Of a DNA stretch of 64,000 bases, positions 22,670-35,455 are shown piece after piece. The notes under the pieces are model-generated. The model did not search any database. It was not told the origin of the DNA and worked only from the letters and a program-made list of their open reading frames with translations. This stretch comes from Cervus elaphus (taxonomy: Eukaryota > Chordata > Mammalia > Artiodactyla > Cervidae), in the NCBI RefSeq assembly GCF_910594005.1, contig NC_057847.1:24398501-24462500 (forward strand), written 5' to 3'. The translations under genes were made by a program, and so were the position numbers. How positions within the stretch are numbered: position 1 is the stretch's first letter; the number at the start of each line of letters is the position of its first letter.

Positions 22670-23436
22670 GTAAGAATTATTTGGCAGTTAGATTTTAAAT
22701 ATTTTACTCTTAAATATTTCATTCTGTGCCAATTCCCATGTAATGCCATTTTGTTTTAGGTATCGCTGTGTATATGTTGTTCAGGCATATTATAGAACAC
22801 AGAGCAAAGTAGAAAAGACAGCTCAGGTTTTTTCTTCATACAATATACAACTTCTAGGCTAGCTATTCTTAAACTTTCACTGTGCATCAGAATTATCCTG
22901 GAGAGCTTTTAAACATTGTGATGCCCAGATTCCACCTACAAATAATCTGCTTTAGTTGATCTGAGGTGGGGCCCAGGCATCAGCATTTTTTTAAAGCTCT
23001 TCAGAGTATTTTCATGTGCAGCTACTGTTTAAAAATACTGAACTAAATTAATCATGCTTCTCAAATATAATATGCAGCATTTCGGGGGGCAGATGAGTAA
23101 AGTTCTGGCTTTTAAGATACCTAGTGGTGACTAGAAATGTAATCTCTGTAATACATTTAGATCATTATTATTGTTTTGCTATTAGTTAACCTGCTATGTA
23201 ACTTATTATCTTTGCTGCTTTAAATTGATATTATAATTCTAATAATAATTTTAAAATATGCTTTAAAATAAACTTTGGTTAGAACACCTGCCATAATATT
23301 ATTAAAACTATGTGTTATTTCACAAGGAATAAATGGCTTTTGAAAAGTTCTTTGTAAAAATAACCGTGAGGGTTACTTGATTAGTCCTTAAAGTTTCTTT
23401 GGTTAATGGTATTTTTTTTTTTTTAATTCTCTACAG
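22670..23436 (+). other. LNPK: LNPK intron (767 bp)
   Basis: GTAAGA to CTACAG. 22855-23045 resembles an old mammalian repeat (TGTGCATCAGAATTATCCTG) that I cannot assign safely. Otherwise unique. Confidence 0.85.
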
Positions 23437-23607
23437 CTTTTCGTTGTGCCTACTGTTTTTTCTTGAATCCTGCAAGAAAAACCAGACCCCAGGCTCCAAG
23501 ACTTCCAGAATTTAGTTTTGAAAAGAGGCAGGCATTGGAAGGCTCAAGTACAGTTGGCGCCTTGCCCTCAGGAAGCGTAATTTCATCAGAGGACCAGATC
23601 AATGATG
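23437..23607 (+). CDS. LNPK: LNPK internal exon: second CxxC of the zinc ribbon and downstream linker
   Basis: A 171-bp exon after a T-rich tract and CTCTACAG, ending before GTATGA. It encodes AFRCAYCFFLNPARKTRPQA, which completes the C4 zinc ribbon with a second CxxC pair and the basic NPARKTRPQAP segment. A Ser/Gly-rich linker with several serines (LEGSSTVGALPSGSVISS) follows. It ends inside a Glu codon completed by the last exon. The donor is non-consensus after +2 (GTATGA), but the phase and homology leave no doubt. An in-frame readthrough into the intron stops only after about 35 codons. Confidence 0.95.
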
Positions 23608-23994
23608 GTATGAATATGTTAATTAAAAAGTTTTGTCTCTTGATAATGTTTGCTTTCATCAATAAAGGCATAAATGTTTTAGACAAAAATGGATCAGATT
23701 TTGCAGCATGCATATATCAGGTATTGCTCTGATATTATGGGCTCCTATGCAATTGGTTTGATGTGTTTGAGTTTTAAAATATATATTGTATTAAGCAGGA
23801 TCTAGAAATAGCTTGGTAAATATTATTTATGGAGTTATCTTTTTAATTAACTGTTGGGAGATTTAACTAGTAGTACTTTCATGGAATTGTTTTTCAATTT
23901 ATGTAAATGAAGCAGATTTAAGACAATTATGAAGCCACTACTCATAAGGGTCAATTTCTTATAATAATTGTAGTTAACACTGATAAATATAGGT

Positions 23995-24213
23995 TTGTGC
24001 CTTACCATTTCTATGACTAGAAGTTACTTGAAAACAGGAAACTCTGAAGTTGAAAAATCAGCCTTATATTCTTTGGATGACTATATTAACAGGACTGGTG
24101 TTCCTTTGAAATACGCAATTTATCGAGGTCCACAGGATTTAATATTGCTGATGAATGCCTTTGTTGTAAAGCAACCTTATTTTAAAGGAATGGAAGTTAT
24201 CAGGATTCATTGA
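23995..24213 (+). pseudogene. Unrecognised 72-codon open frame, possible retrocopy fragment
   Basis: The translation has a globular, coding-like composition (EVEKSALYSLDDYINRTGVP, then RGPQDLILLMNAF and KQPYFKGMEVIRIH) unlike the low-complexity frames around it. No splice sites join it to LNPK. Sequence to about 26.0 kb keeps scattered protein-like pieces with stops. A short piece near 25210-25240 reads NWLKLNPNK, a phrase found in CR1/L2-type reverse transcriptases, so some of this may be old LINE. Identity unknown. Confidence 0.3.
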
Positions 24214-26038
24214 GTTTTAGAACTTATCTTTCAGTTCTGTTTTAGGAATTCCTGAGGAAGTTTCATGAAAAAATGGAAAAGATGAGATGGAAGATCTGAC
24301 TATTAATTGCCAACTATTTCTTGTTATTAATATTGGGTGAGGAACTATTTGTTAAGCAGCTCTGAATTATGAAGATTGCTAAAGTTATGACACAGTCCCT
24401 GATGTTTTGGTGCTTCACCCATACAGAAAAAAAAAAAAATCCATATGGGAAATTTCGTTCACATAGTTTAAGGTAGCAGTCAGTATTCATTCTTTTAACT
24501 TCTAGAAGTTATCATTTACATATATTTGATTTCTTTATAAAATCACTGAGTAGTGAAAAAAGTGCTTTAACTGAGAATAATATACAAGGCAGTGAATTTT
24601 CACATATCTGATGTTTAGTATGAGAATTTGACTGTATTTGTTTTTTTAAACTTTGAAGAATGAACCTAAAATATGTGTGTTGACTTGGGCTTGGCTTTTG
24701 GCTTACTAACAAATATCAAAATGAATTTGAATACAGATAGCCATGACAGGAGGCCTGTGTACTTCAATGCTGAATCATTATATTTGTCTTCTCCATGTCT
24801 GCAACATCAACTCCAAACACAATGTCAGACTTTTTTCTTTTGCTTAAGTCATGCTCTGAGCTGCATGCTGTCACATGCAAATCATCTGCCTTGCCATTGC
24901 AGCCTCTTGGAACTGAAAATTAAAGAATTTCAACCTGAAGATGCCTAGAGGAAAAATTGGAGTCCCTGCCATGAGTAACTTTGCTTATGAAAGCTAAAGT
25001 GAATATTTGAAAGCCAGTAGTTGGGACAAAAAAAGAAAAAACAGCCAACAAAATAGATATCTTTGATAGAGGCCCATGCTTTGTATCTTCTGCTAAGGTC
25101 AAGATGCAAAGTTAGCAAACCACACCCAGCTATACCTTTCCTTCTCATCTAATCTAGGAGGAGCAATACCCCAGATGTCTCATTTTCTGTCAGAAACCTC
25201 CGGAATGAAGTCTAACTGGCTCAAACTCAACCCTAATAAGGTAACGTTAATAGGTGAAGACATTGAGGCAAGGTACGATAGCTCCACAATGCTAGACACT
25301 GAAGCAACAATTCCATTTGGTTAAGATAGTCACTATAGTAGCAACTTCTTCATTCTTCTCTTTGGATTCATCAAAATGGCTATTATGAGCATCGTTTTAC
25401 TTCTTTGGTTTGTCAGAAGACAAAATTTTTTCCAAGACTCTTGTCTCAACACTGTGATATACCGTTATCAATTTCAAGCTGGATTCCATTAGTAAATGGC
25501 GGGAAGTATTTCTGATGAAGAGATGAAGCTACATTTATTTAAACACTGGTGGCATACCTTTATGATTAAATTGAACTGTGAAATAAGGAGCATATCATCT
25601 CAATCAGCTACTCCCTCTGTTGACAGCCAGTGTGATTAAGAGCTTAGATTGCTGATTTCTACACTTTTGTGTAGAAAAATTACACAAAACTTAGTGTCTG
25701 AAAGAAAAACTTTTCCTGTTTTAATTTTTATATGTTTTTTAAAGTGTTGAACCAGCTTCTTGAAATTGCATTACTGAATTTACAGCTGGAACCAAAAGGT
25801 AACTTTCTTTCGTCTGAATGTTTTTTCCAAAGAATAATTCATAACTGTTTATGTGAATCTAGAATTAATACAAGAAATCCTTTTTTCAATTTATGATGCA
25901 AGACTTTACATTTTGTCTTCATTCTACTGGAATATTTTGCATTTAGGATGAGGCATAAGGCTTTTGAAATTTTTGGATCACTCTTGGAACAACACATGAA
26001 ACCTTGGAAAGTTTTCATCAAAGAAGGAACGCTAGAAG

Positions 26039-26088
26039 AAAGAAATTCCTCCTGTTAAAAAAAAAAAAAAAAAGAAATTCCTCCTGTT
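26039..26088 (+). mobile_element. Poly(A)-only insertion with target-site duplication
   Basis: An 18-bp direct repeat, AAAGAAATTCCTCCTGTT, occurs at 26039-26056 and 26071-26088 with only an A-run between the copies (17 consecutive A at 26057-26073). It looks like an L1-type insertion in which only the tail was copied. Confidence 0.7.
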
Positions 26089-28967
26089 AACTGCTCATTT
26101 GAATTCCTAAAATTTTTTCTAAAACTATGTACACAGATGTTTTGGTAATAAACTATTAGAGAAAACAAAAAAATTAAGATTGTCACTTTATCCTAAGAGC
26201 ATACTAGATATGGTATGCCAAAGTAATGAGCTGGTTTTTAGTTTCCTTGGTTTCTTTTATTGTGAAATGAATAGTACAGTAATATTTGAGTGTCTGCTAA
26301 GCCATGTTAAAATCAGTTTATCACTTTTTCTTCTTTTTTAAATGTGTTTTTCAAAATAATTGATTCATAGCATTCTTTTTGTTAGATATGGTAATAGTTA
26401 GAGTACAAGGGTACTACACTGTTAATATTCCAGTATAGTGATTTGGAGTTAGCATGTTTAAAAAATGTTAATATTGTTTTCATTGTTCAGTTATATTTAG
26501 TTAGATTTTATGTAATTCTTTTAGTAGAATATAGCTTTTATTCACTGGAAATAACTTACTAGTAATAAAACTCATGGCATCTACTTAGTACTATCAAAAA
26601 TAGCAAGTAAAATTTATATAAGGTAAAATTTATCTTGATAGTCTGATTTTTGCTCTTCCCTTTCTTTTGTTTAAGCAATGTACTGTTACCATTAGGTTAC
26701 GTTGAACTAGGGAAAGTTCTGTTTTTAGTTTTGCTTACTAGGTGCTTTAGGAAATTGTACTATTTGATAATGTAGATTTTATTGAATTCTATGTATCAGA
26801 TCAGAAAAACTTATGTCTATTTTTAGCTATGTATAGCTTACCCAAGATGTAAACTTGCCTATAATATGTTTTTTTCATGCTTGTTTTAGACATAGAGATC
26901 TTTTAGCCTTTTGATTTCCTTTTCTGAAACACCTTCACCTAATAGTTTTACATTATTGCTCAATAATGACATTCTAATGATTCATCTAATGGATTTGTTC
27001 ACACATGGTAAATAATTACACAGCATTTTTATGTCTAAAATGAGCTATTTTCTCATAGGTGGTTATCATTTATTTGAATTTTAGTCATTGAGCCATTAAG
27101 TTGCATTGTGGGATGAAATTCATGTCTTTAGTCCTTGAATATAAGTTGGCTGTTTTTCTTAAGGCAGAAAAATCTTTAAAAAACTTTAAAATCTTGAGTT
27201 AGAGACAAATTGTCCATTTTAATTTAACAAATTTCTTTTGGGTAAGTTTTATAGTCTGTACATATAGTAGGTACTGATGTGTTAGCAAGGCAAAATTTTT
27301 TTAAAGTTATTGTAAAAAGGAATAAGAAGTAAGAATCTAAATTACCAAAATATTAGGAGTTTTGGAATACATAATATAAATAGAATCATGTATTTTGCTG
27401 CAGAAATTATGTGTTTCTTTTGGAGATGTATGAAATTGTTTTGTTAACTATTCTTTAATTTTTTTAGAGAATTATTGTTTCAAGAGCTAGAAGAAAAACC
27501 TAAAGGGACGATGGTCTTCTTAAATGATTTGCATGTTTGTGGTTTATAGGTGAGGCAGTGGTGGTGTTCATTATACAGTTACATTCAGTTTTATGAGGTT
27601 GAGCTATCTAGGTGAATTGAAGTTTTACCCAAACAACCAGAAGCCAATTGTTACAATTTGGTGGGAAAAGCTTTTCTCTCAAGAATATTGGGGTAGGATA
27701 GTAGAAGGGAAAGGATCAGGTAAGGAACAAATCCCATGGGTCATTTTTGTTTTATCACATTGTGATAGATTGTTTTCTTGGCATTACAGTTGTCAAAGGT
27801 GATTTTAAAAATTTTCTTACAGATGGAATTAGGTCATTTGGGTAACCTTGTATTAATTTTAGTCTTAAGCTGGTGCTGAACAGGGGAGAGTAGACCTGTT
27901 TAATTAGTGTGAACATGAAATACGGTTTCTCTTTTGGTATTTTATGCCCAAATATTGACATCTACTGTAATGAATTTTATACCACCAAGCTATTATATAT
28001 AAACTACAGCTTCACAGAAAAAATTTACTGTTTTTATTAGAACAGGCAAATGATACTCTCCCACAGAAATAAAGTAAGTACTTTTGGAATATATTTAATA
28101 ATCTTTTTTATAAAGTTCTGTGGTTTAGTTATTAAACTGGTATGTAATTAAATCTCTGTTAATCTTGTGCACCTAGTTCACTTAAAGCTTGTTGGGATGA
28201 CCTCTCACGAAATGACATTGACATCCATACATTGAATATCTATGTTGTTTAGACTAGCTAATATCTGCATTATATCATGACACATACCAAATTTTTATAG
28301 CATTAACTGCTATTAATATTACTTTTCTACAGATTAACCTGGGGGAAGAAAAGTAGTCATTAATAGGCTTTTTGTTTTCAAACCCTATTCATCATTTCAC
28401 CATTTTGTAGTCTCTTGTATATTTTCTGAAATACAGTATTGATGAGCAAGTTTTGTATATAATGCTATTTTCTGATTATGAAAATAATTGACTTTCATAG
28501 AATTCACATGGTATTTCTTAGAATTCACCTCTATAGACATTAAAAAAAAATTTTCTCTTTGTATTAACTGCTTCTTTAAGATCCCAGAATTTTTAAATTT
28601 GCATTGTATTTGACTGGGGATGTGTCTGTTTCTGAAAAGAATTACATTACAAAGCTTTAATATGATAAATCATAAACTTTGATACCTCTACTGTTTAATA
28701 CTGAGTTAATCTGTCAAACAGATAACAAACTATGTGGGCCCATGTTCACTGAAGCATGTTTATTGATGAGTTGAGTCCTGAGTTCTGAGCTTTTTATTTT
28801 TTTCATTTCATGTAACTTTATTGGAGGGTTTACTAAATCATAACAACTTGTAAAATTCTTGGCAAGTAAGTATTGCTCTATGGCCAGAGAGTCGTAGAAA
28901 ACCGTGACTCTTAAAATTCTACCCTGGATAAATTCTGTGAAGGTAGAATTACAAATGGTTATTGACT

Positions 28968-29122
28968 TCCCTTATGGCTCAGCTGGTAAAGAATCTGCCT
29001 GCAATGCAGGAGACCTGGGTTCAATCCCTGGGTTGGGAAGATCCCCTGGAGAAGGGAAGGGCTATCCACTCCAGTATTCTCCATGGGGCTGCAAAGGGTT
29101 GGACATGACTGAGTGACTTTCA
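28968..29122 (+). mobile_element. Bov-tA SINE, internally shortened
   Basis: Head TCCCTTATGGCTCAGCTGG to GAGTGACTTTCAC. Flanked by TTATTGACT on both sides (28959-28967 and about 29124-29132), a probable TSD. Missing the CTTGCC..GAGGAGCC middle. Confidence 0.9.
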
Positions 29123-29700
29123 CTTATTGACTCCTGAAGGTATCCACTGAAGAGTTTGCTTGCCCTTGTAGCAGAAATGGTCTGTACATGTCCATAGAGT
29201 TTCATTTCACTTTCTGCTTTTCCTTTGACCACTGGATATAACACAACTTCATATAACACAACTCGACCTACTGCTTTTCAACTTTGGATTTTTGTAAGAT
29301 TTCAAGTGGTGCACAGTGCCATTTTATGTTCCTTTTACAATAAAAATAGCATTTTTGTGACACGTGAACATTCCTCATCTTTTTGTGAGCATATGAATTT
29401 TCCATACAGTAAACCTCATTAACTTGGATGTCCCTAGCTATGCAGTTTTGGCTTTTTGTTCTATATATAAAAAGAGAGAAAGAGATTGTAATTAATTCCA
29501 TAAACTAGAGTCTAAAATATCTGTTTAAAAATAAGTTAAAAAATTCTTTTCAACTCCACATAGAGTATGTTATATAGATAATTTGTATTTATTAAAACTG
29601 ATATGATAAAACCATGAATTTATAAAACCTCCATGTCAACAGGTGTGCATATTTTCTTTAAAAAGTATTAATTTTGTTATCAAAATACTGGCATTTACTA

Positions 29701-29812
29701 TGTGCTAAGTTACTTTAGTTGTGTCTGACTCTTTGCGACTCTGTGGATTATAGCCCACCTGATTCCTCTGTCCATGGGATTCTCCAGCAAGAATACTGGA
29801 GTGGGTTACTAT
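29701..29812 (-). mobile_element. Bov-tA SINE fragment
   Basis: Bov-A part only, antisense (TTGTGTCTGACTCTTTGCGA to AATACTGGAGTGGGTTAC). Confidence 0.88.
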
Positions 29813-30773
29813 TCTACAAGGAGCAAAACTAGAACATTTTACTAGTGTAAACTGGCCTGTCCTCCAGATTTTTGAATCAATAGCATTTGTAATGTATTAT
29901 AAGGGATCATCTGTGAGGGTATGAAAATCTCCTTATTTGCTTTGCTGATGTAGTTTAACCATATTTCTCCTAGCAGTAATATTAGTTGCTATTACAGAAA
30001 CAAAACAAAGAAACACCTCAAAGTTAGGTGTTTATCTTTGATTTGGAAATTGAGTGGCCCAAAACTCTGCTCCTGTCATTTCCTTCCCTATCCTATTCTT
30101 TAAACTTTGAAGAATTAAATTATTATTATTCAATTATTATTAAGAGATTTGAGATTAATGAAACTCAAAAGAGAGTTTGAAGGGAGTAAACTTTCAGGTT
30201 AGGAACCAATGCCCTTACTTGGCCTCTGCTAATGGAGTCAGAGGCAAAAGACTCTTCCCTGTCTCTCCCTAGCATTCAAGGTATGTAGCATATTCTGACC
30301 CAGAGGTTTAAATCCCAAGGACTTGTCTTGCACAGGGATGAAGGAAGACTTGTCTTGACTTTGGAAAAGGTGAATCCAGACCCCCACAGTCATGGATAAT
30401 AGAGATGTAAATCAGTGTGGGAAATCATACCCACCTATACACACACATGCACACATACAAAGGTACACATTTACACATTGGTCACAGTGTTGCCTGGACG
30501 CAAGAGAGACTCGTTCCTTCAGGAAACATAATCTGGGAGTTAGTGCATTTGCTGTTTTTGCTGGGCTGTTGTCTTATAATACATAATTCTGTTGGAATTT
30601 TGATGTATTCGGACATTCAGCTTTCAAATCCATCTTTAGGAAAGTTCTGAAAGTTCATTTATTTTGTGAACGATGGAGCTTTAGGTAAAATTATTTTAGG
30701 GGTATGTTTCCCCCAAATTGTTTTTTCCTTACCATTTTTCCATACCATTTCATATATGGTATGCTATAGGGAT

Positions 30774-30985
30774 AGGCTTCCAAAGTGGCTCAGTGGTAAA
30801 GAATCTGCCTGCCAATGCAGGAGATGTGGGTTTGATCCTTGGGTTGGGAATATCCCCTGGAGAAGGGCATGGCAACCCACGCCAGTATTCTTGCCTGGAA
30901 GATCCCATGAACAGAAGAGTCTGGTGAGCTACAGTCCATGGGATAGCAGAAGAATCTACATGACTTGGCGACTTGAGTATGCATG
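30774..30985 (+). mobile_element. Bov-tA SINE
   Basis: AGGCTTCCAAAGTGGCTCAG head through a GACTTGGCGACTTGAG end. It lies 145 bp before the last LNPK exon. Confidence 0.92.
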
Positions 30986-31129
30986 CGTGATGTACTTAAG
31001 TACATTAAAAAGATATATTTTAAGGATAATGTTAGACTATTCTTCTGTTTCTTAGTCTCTGTTTGCATGTGCTTATCTTATTTAGTAGTTATTGGCTATT
31101 CCTAAAGTCTTTACTCTTTATCTTTTCAG

Positions 31130-31362
31130 AATCTTTAGAAGAACAAGATGTTCTAGATAATAGTACAGAACAGACAGATGGCAAAATACCAGATACGGAG
31201 CAGACAAACCCAGTGATTGAACAAGCATCTGGCATAGAGGAACCAGAGGAGAAACAAGAGACCGAGAATGAAGAAACCTCAATGAGTGAGGACAAGCCAA
31301 CAGTTCCCAGAGCTGATGCTGTTCCTGATCCTGGACTAAGTGGAGAATCTTTGACAATGTAG
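31130..31362 (+). CDS. LNPK: LNPK last coding exon: acidic C-terminal tail and stop
   Basis: Acceptor TATCTTTTCAG, then 77 codons with the stop at 31360-31362, immediately followed in frame by a second TAG. It encodes an acidic, probably disordered tail rich in Glu and Asp (EEPEEKQETENEETS) that ends SGESLTM. Total coding sequence in the window is 794 nt, giving 264 residues, which fits the C-terminal part of the roughly 428-residue human protein. From memory the human C-terminus ends in SLTAE, so this end would differ by the last residues and be one residue shorter there. The tail is the least conserved part of the protein. Confidence 0.95.
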
Positions 31363-32150
31363 TAGATGCTTCCATGTGCCTTCAGCTGGACATTTGTAGT
31401 CTTGCTGATGTCAGTTATTGCTTTTTTAGGTGGTGCTTTCTTTTTTTGCCCCTTCAAAGACATGCTTGGTATCGTTTGAATTTCAGATTGCCTAGCTATT
31501 TCATATATCAAAGTTACGTCTACTCGGTAGTAAAAGTAAAAGCACGTGGTGTCAGTAAAGTAAAATCCTTTTGAATGTACAGAAACCCACACTGTTTAGG
31601 CAACGTTTAGGTATTTTTTTCTGTTCTAAAAGTAAACAAATATAAGAGAAGTTTTGTTTTCTACTTGTGACCTGTAAATACATTTGGCATAGGAAGAACT
31701 TTGGTTAGGAAAAAGTTCTAATAGCATTTGTTTTAAGGAATGAAACTCAATTAAGATTTTTAATACTTCATTATTAAAATGGATAGAATTTTAACTCTTG
31801 AGATATTTGCCAGGGGGTAAAATATCTATTTAGGCATTTACATTAAGAGGTATGAAAGTTACTACAGTGACAATATAGGCATTTGTGTGAATTCTTAGTA
31901 AGAATGCAGTTGAACAGTCAAGTGCAGTGTTACTTTTGATGTCTCTTATTTTGCAGCTGGGCCAGAGGTACCTGATGTATATAATTAGCTTATGTTTACA
32001 TATTAACATATAGGAAATATCTCTGCACTTGACTGTACTTGAATTTTGAACATTATTTATATTTGTAAAATAATGATGATATTATAAGTGAATTTTGTGC
32101 TCTTATGTGTATTTTGTTAAGGAAAATAAAGATGATCTGGCAGCAGTTTC
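31363..32150 (+). other. LNPK: LNPK 3' untranslated region (short form)
   Basis: AT-rich sequence directly after the LNPK stop, with no repeat that I recognise. The right edge is placed from the AATAAA at 32125-32130 and the T/GT-rich stretch just after it. Longer isoforms are possible, because another AATAAA lies near 32619. Confidence 0.6.
32125..32130 (+). promoter_or_regulatory. LNPK: Candidate LNPK polyadenylation signal
   Basis: A canonical AATAAA about 760 bp after the stop codon. It is followed after 15-30 bases by a T/GT-rich stretch (TTTCTTTTTGTT), as expected for a cleavage site near 32150. Chosen because it is the first well-formed hexamer with a downstream element; use in vivo is not shown. 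Confidence 0.55.
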
Positions 32151-33555
32151 TTTTTGTTAAATATCTAGACTTCTTCAGACAATGATGACATAGCTACCTG
32201 AAAAGTCTTAGGAAGAGCTCACAATTCAGTAAATGTATAGATTATGCTGAGAAAAATTATGATCTTTTTTTCAAATTTTAACTTTCAAGTTCAGAGAATT
32301 AGTGACATTTAGAGGTTCTAATCAGAGGTTAGATTTTTTTGATTCAGGAAAACCTTAGACCATTTGTAGTTTTTAATTTTGAGAGACATAGTTTTGTGAG
32401 ATTAGGCAGTTAATTGCTAGTAGTTCATTGGACTTAATATGTGTATTAAGGATTAACTGTCAGTTTTTTGGACCCAGAATAGTAATTCTTGTTGTTATCT
32501 TTTCTATCTTCTTTTTATCTGTTACTAAGAAAAAACTATCAAGTTATGCCAAAGGAAGGAATATACAGGAATGGTGTATATGGCAAGTATTTCTAAGTTA
32601 TATATGGTTTGTTAAAAATTAAATAAAATACCATTTGTTATCATTTAAAAATTCATCTTTATGATTTAATATCTCATATATGATAGGGTTTTTTAAGGAA
32701 CCCAAATCTGTTAATGGTCTGAGAGTTTTTAAGATTATAGGATTGGGCTAGCTCTGCAGTCTCGGGCAAGTCACCTGACCTCACTGAGGTCATGTTTTTT
32801 CATTTTAAAATTGAAAGAATACCTACTTTTTGGAGTATGAGGACAATAAAAAGTAATTTATGTAGTGGGCCTAGCTGACTATCTGACAATAGATATTAAG
32901 TGGTAGCATTTTATACTCTTGATGTCTTTGTGAAATATGGAAGGGCTCTGAATTCTCCTTCTTGCAGATAAAGAAATGAAAAAACAATATGAAATATAAT
33001 TTGGCTGTTCAGAATCAAGCCAAAGTTTCCTGCATCAGGTTTTCTTTATCATATACATGTATATAAATGCATAGATTAAGGAAATAGGAACCTGAAACTG
33101 TGGAATATAATAATACTACAGAATATAGTCTCCTTTTTTTCTTTTTTGATGAAGCCCATCAGTTTTTTTGGTGTGTGTGTTATTGGCCCATAACAATTTA
33201 GTAACACTTTGCAGAGTCTTCTTGTTATAAAACATTCAAATTCTGAAAAATGAGTAATCTCAGATTGATCTCAGTAATCTCAGATAATCTCAAATTAAAT
33301 TATATTTTAATTTAGTGATAGAATTAAGTAGATATCAGAAGTATCTATGGAAGAAGGTTAAAATAGGTAAATTAATGTAACGGGTAACATGCTATAATCA
33401 TGTAGTACCTATTAAAATAGAAAAGTTTCTTCTGATATTGTAATAAACAGTTAATGGTTGAAGAGTGGTATAATGTCCTATTTCTGATTATTAAGACTAG
33501 TATAAATGAGGAAAAGCAAACTAATCAGTGCTGTTAGCTAGAGTAACCTTCACTT
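32151..33555. other. Intergenic sequence just past LNPK
   Basis: AT-rich, mostly unique. 32740-32870 is a MIR (CAGTCTCGGGCAAGTCACCTG). 33250-33292 contains short imperfect repeats of AATCTCAG. No gene seen. Confidence 0.55.
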
Positions 33556-33965
33556 CCCTACTACTAATGCTCAACAGGTCATCATCTAAACTTCTCACTA
33601 TGCCCTGAGCATAATCTGCAAACATGTCTGGCTTTTCTCTCCATCTCTCTTCCACCATTATGCTGTAGCCTTAGGGTGTCTTTCAATTTTCTGACTAAGC
33701 TAAACCCTTTCCCACCTTAGGTCTCTTCTTTCCTCAGAGAGATGCCCTCCCAAGCTCCGTATCTAAAGCTGGTCTCTGCCTTTTATTCGATCCTGTCACT
33801 CTATCTGTTATTACAATCTGTGAGTATTTTGTCTGTATATTAGTTTACTGTATTTCTTCAAGACTTAAGAGTCTTTGTTTGCAAGGTTCTGTCTTATTTA
33901 CCTTTGTATCTCCAGAGCCTGGCACAATGTTTGACACATTTATTATTTATTATGTGAATGAATAG
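33556..33965 (+). mobile_element. L2 LINE 3' end
   Basis: C/T-rich L2 body ending in the family hallmark: TATCTCCAGAGCCTGGCACA followed by a TGAATGAATAG end. Confidence 0.75.
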
Positions 33966-34619
33966 CTTTGTTGCTAAATCCAGCAAAAACTCAGTTCTTA
34001 CCTTATTCCATTGACACTCTTGGGTGCTCCCTTTAGTTTGAAACACTTTTTTTCTTTTGGCTTTTAAGTTCTGACACTATTTTTCTCTTATTCCTCTGCC
34101 CCTTTTCTCTCAGTGTCCTTTGCAGGTTTCTCTTCCTCTGCCCATCATTTACATGTTGGTGTTTCACCTTTCTACCTTGTCAGCATTTCTTTGCTCTATG
34201 TCTTCTCTCTCTAAAGGCTCTCATCAACCCCCATGGACTTAATTACCATCTGTCTCTCTCATTCTCAGATCTTCAGCCTTGATCTCTTTCCTTCACTTCA
34301 GAGTGATAGATACACCTGCCTACTGGAATCTCCCAATCAATTTATTAAAAAGTGAACACTGTTTTCTCCTTCAAAACCTTCAAAAAGTTTCTGTGTTTCA
34401 GTTTAATTTCTGTGTTTCTTATCTTATCAAATAGTGCTATTATGCAAGCTAGAAACTATAGAGTTTGTCCACTCTTTCCTTTCCCCTTTTTCTGTACCCT
34501 AACTGTCAATTTCTGTTTCCTAAGCATCTTTCGGTTATATTCTAATTTCTCCATCCCCATTAATGTTACATTAATGATAGTAAACATTTGCATTCTTCCT
34601 ATGTACCAAGCAACATGCT

Positions 34620-34755
34620 AACTGTTGTGTGAGTATTGTTTGTTCCTTGGCAACAACCCTGTGAGGATTTTCCCCCCTGGATTATAGATAGGGAAACATG
34701 TATAGGTAGTAAGCAACTGGATAAGTGAAAAATCTGAGGTTTGAATGCAGGCAAG
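34620..34755 (-). mobile_element. MIR-like fragment
   Basis: CCTTGGCAACAACCCTGTGA then a GGAAACATG-type antisense MIR core, cut by the following SINE. Confidence 0.5.
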
Positions 34756-34958
34756 TGACTTCAGGTGGCTCAGACCGTAAAGAATCTGCCTGCAATGCAG
34801 GAAACCCAGGTTCAATCCCTGGGTCAGGAAAATTCCCTGGAGAAGAGAATGGCTACCCACTCCAGTATTCTTGTCTGGAGAATTCCATGGATGGAGCAGC
34901 CTGGTGGGCTACAGTCCATGGTGTTGCAAAGAGTCAGATACAACTGAGCAACTAACAC
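34756..34958 (+). mobile_element. Bov-tA SINE
   Basis: TGACTTCAGGTGGCTCAG head to GATACAACTGAGCAACTAAC end. Confidence 0.92.
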
Positions 34959-34989
34959 ATATACACACAAATGACTTTAGAAGTCTTAC

Positions 34990-35455
34990 TTCTTATTACG
35001 GTTGTACTGCCTTCTAATTCAGGCCTCCTTCGTCTCAGAACTGTTTCTTAACTGGTTTCCTTGTCTCCAGTCTTGTCCATGGCTGTCTATTCTATCCACT
35101 TCAGCCTGAAAGAGTTTTCATAACTGGAAAACAAATCGTGTCGTACCATTGCTTAAACCCTTTAATTATTCCTCACTGTTCTTAGAATGAGGTCCAAAGT
35201 TACCCATACGGCTTACAAAGCCTGTGTAACTTTGCTCCTAGTTTCTTCTGGCATTTCTCACTACAACTGTTGGCACTGTTCCTCTGCCCCTGTACCCCCA
35301 CACTTTTAATATAGCTATACTGTTTTCTCTGTTTGGAAATGCAGTGTTTTTTCCCTAATCCCCCGGTCTCCTGGTGCTCTTTCTCTGCTTGGGATATCTT
35401 CCCACTTGCACAGACAGGAGGACACTCAGTTGTTGGATTCAATTGAAATAGTTCC
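34990..35455 (+). mobile_element. L2 LINE fragment
   Basis: The L2 order is recognisable: TTGCTTAAACCCTTTAATTA, GGTCCAAAGTTACCCATA, then the CTCCTAGTTTCTTCTGGCAT region. Confidence 0.65.

Larger units (their letters stand above)
23608..31129 (+). other. LNPK: LNPK last intron (7.5 kb)
   Basis: GTATGA to CTTTTCAG. Holds a possible decayed retrocopy (23984-26038), a poly(A) insertion (26057-26073) and SINEs at 28968, 29701 and 30774. 26091-28957 and 29813-30773 are AT-rich with no repeat or exon recognised, except a CA-rich patch near 30438-30480. Confidence 0.9.

Noticed and set aside
31089..31592. 167-codon minus-strand open frame over the last LNPK exon
   Set aside because: Shadow of the acidic tail codons; Ser/Val-rich without a known match.
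34756..34958. Possible tRNA gene inside the SINE (tRNA-like box A/B)
   Set aside because: It is the tRNA-Glu-derived head of Bov-tA with no cloverleaf-competent 3' half. The same applies to all other SINE heads.
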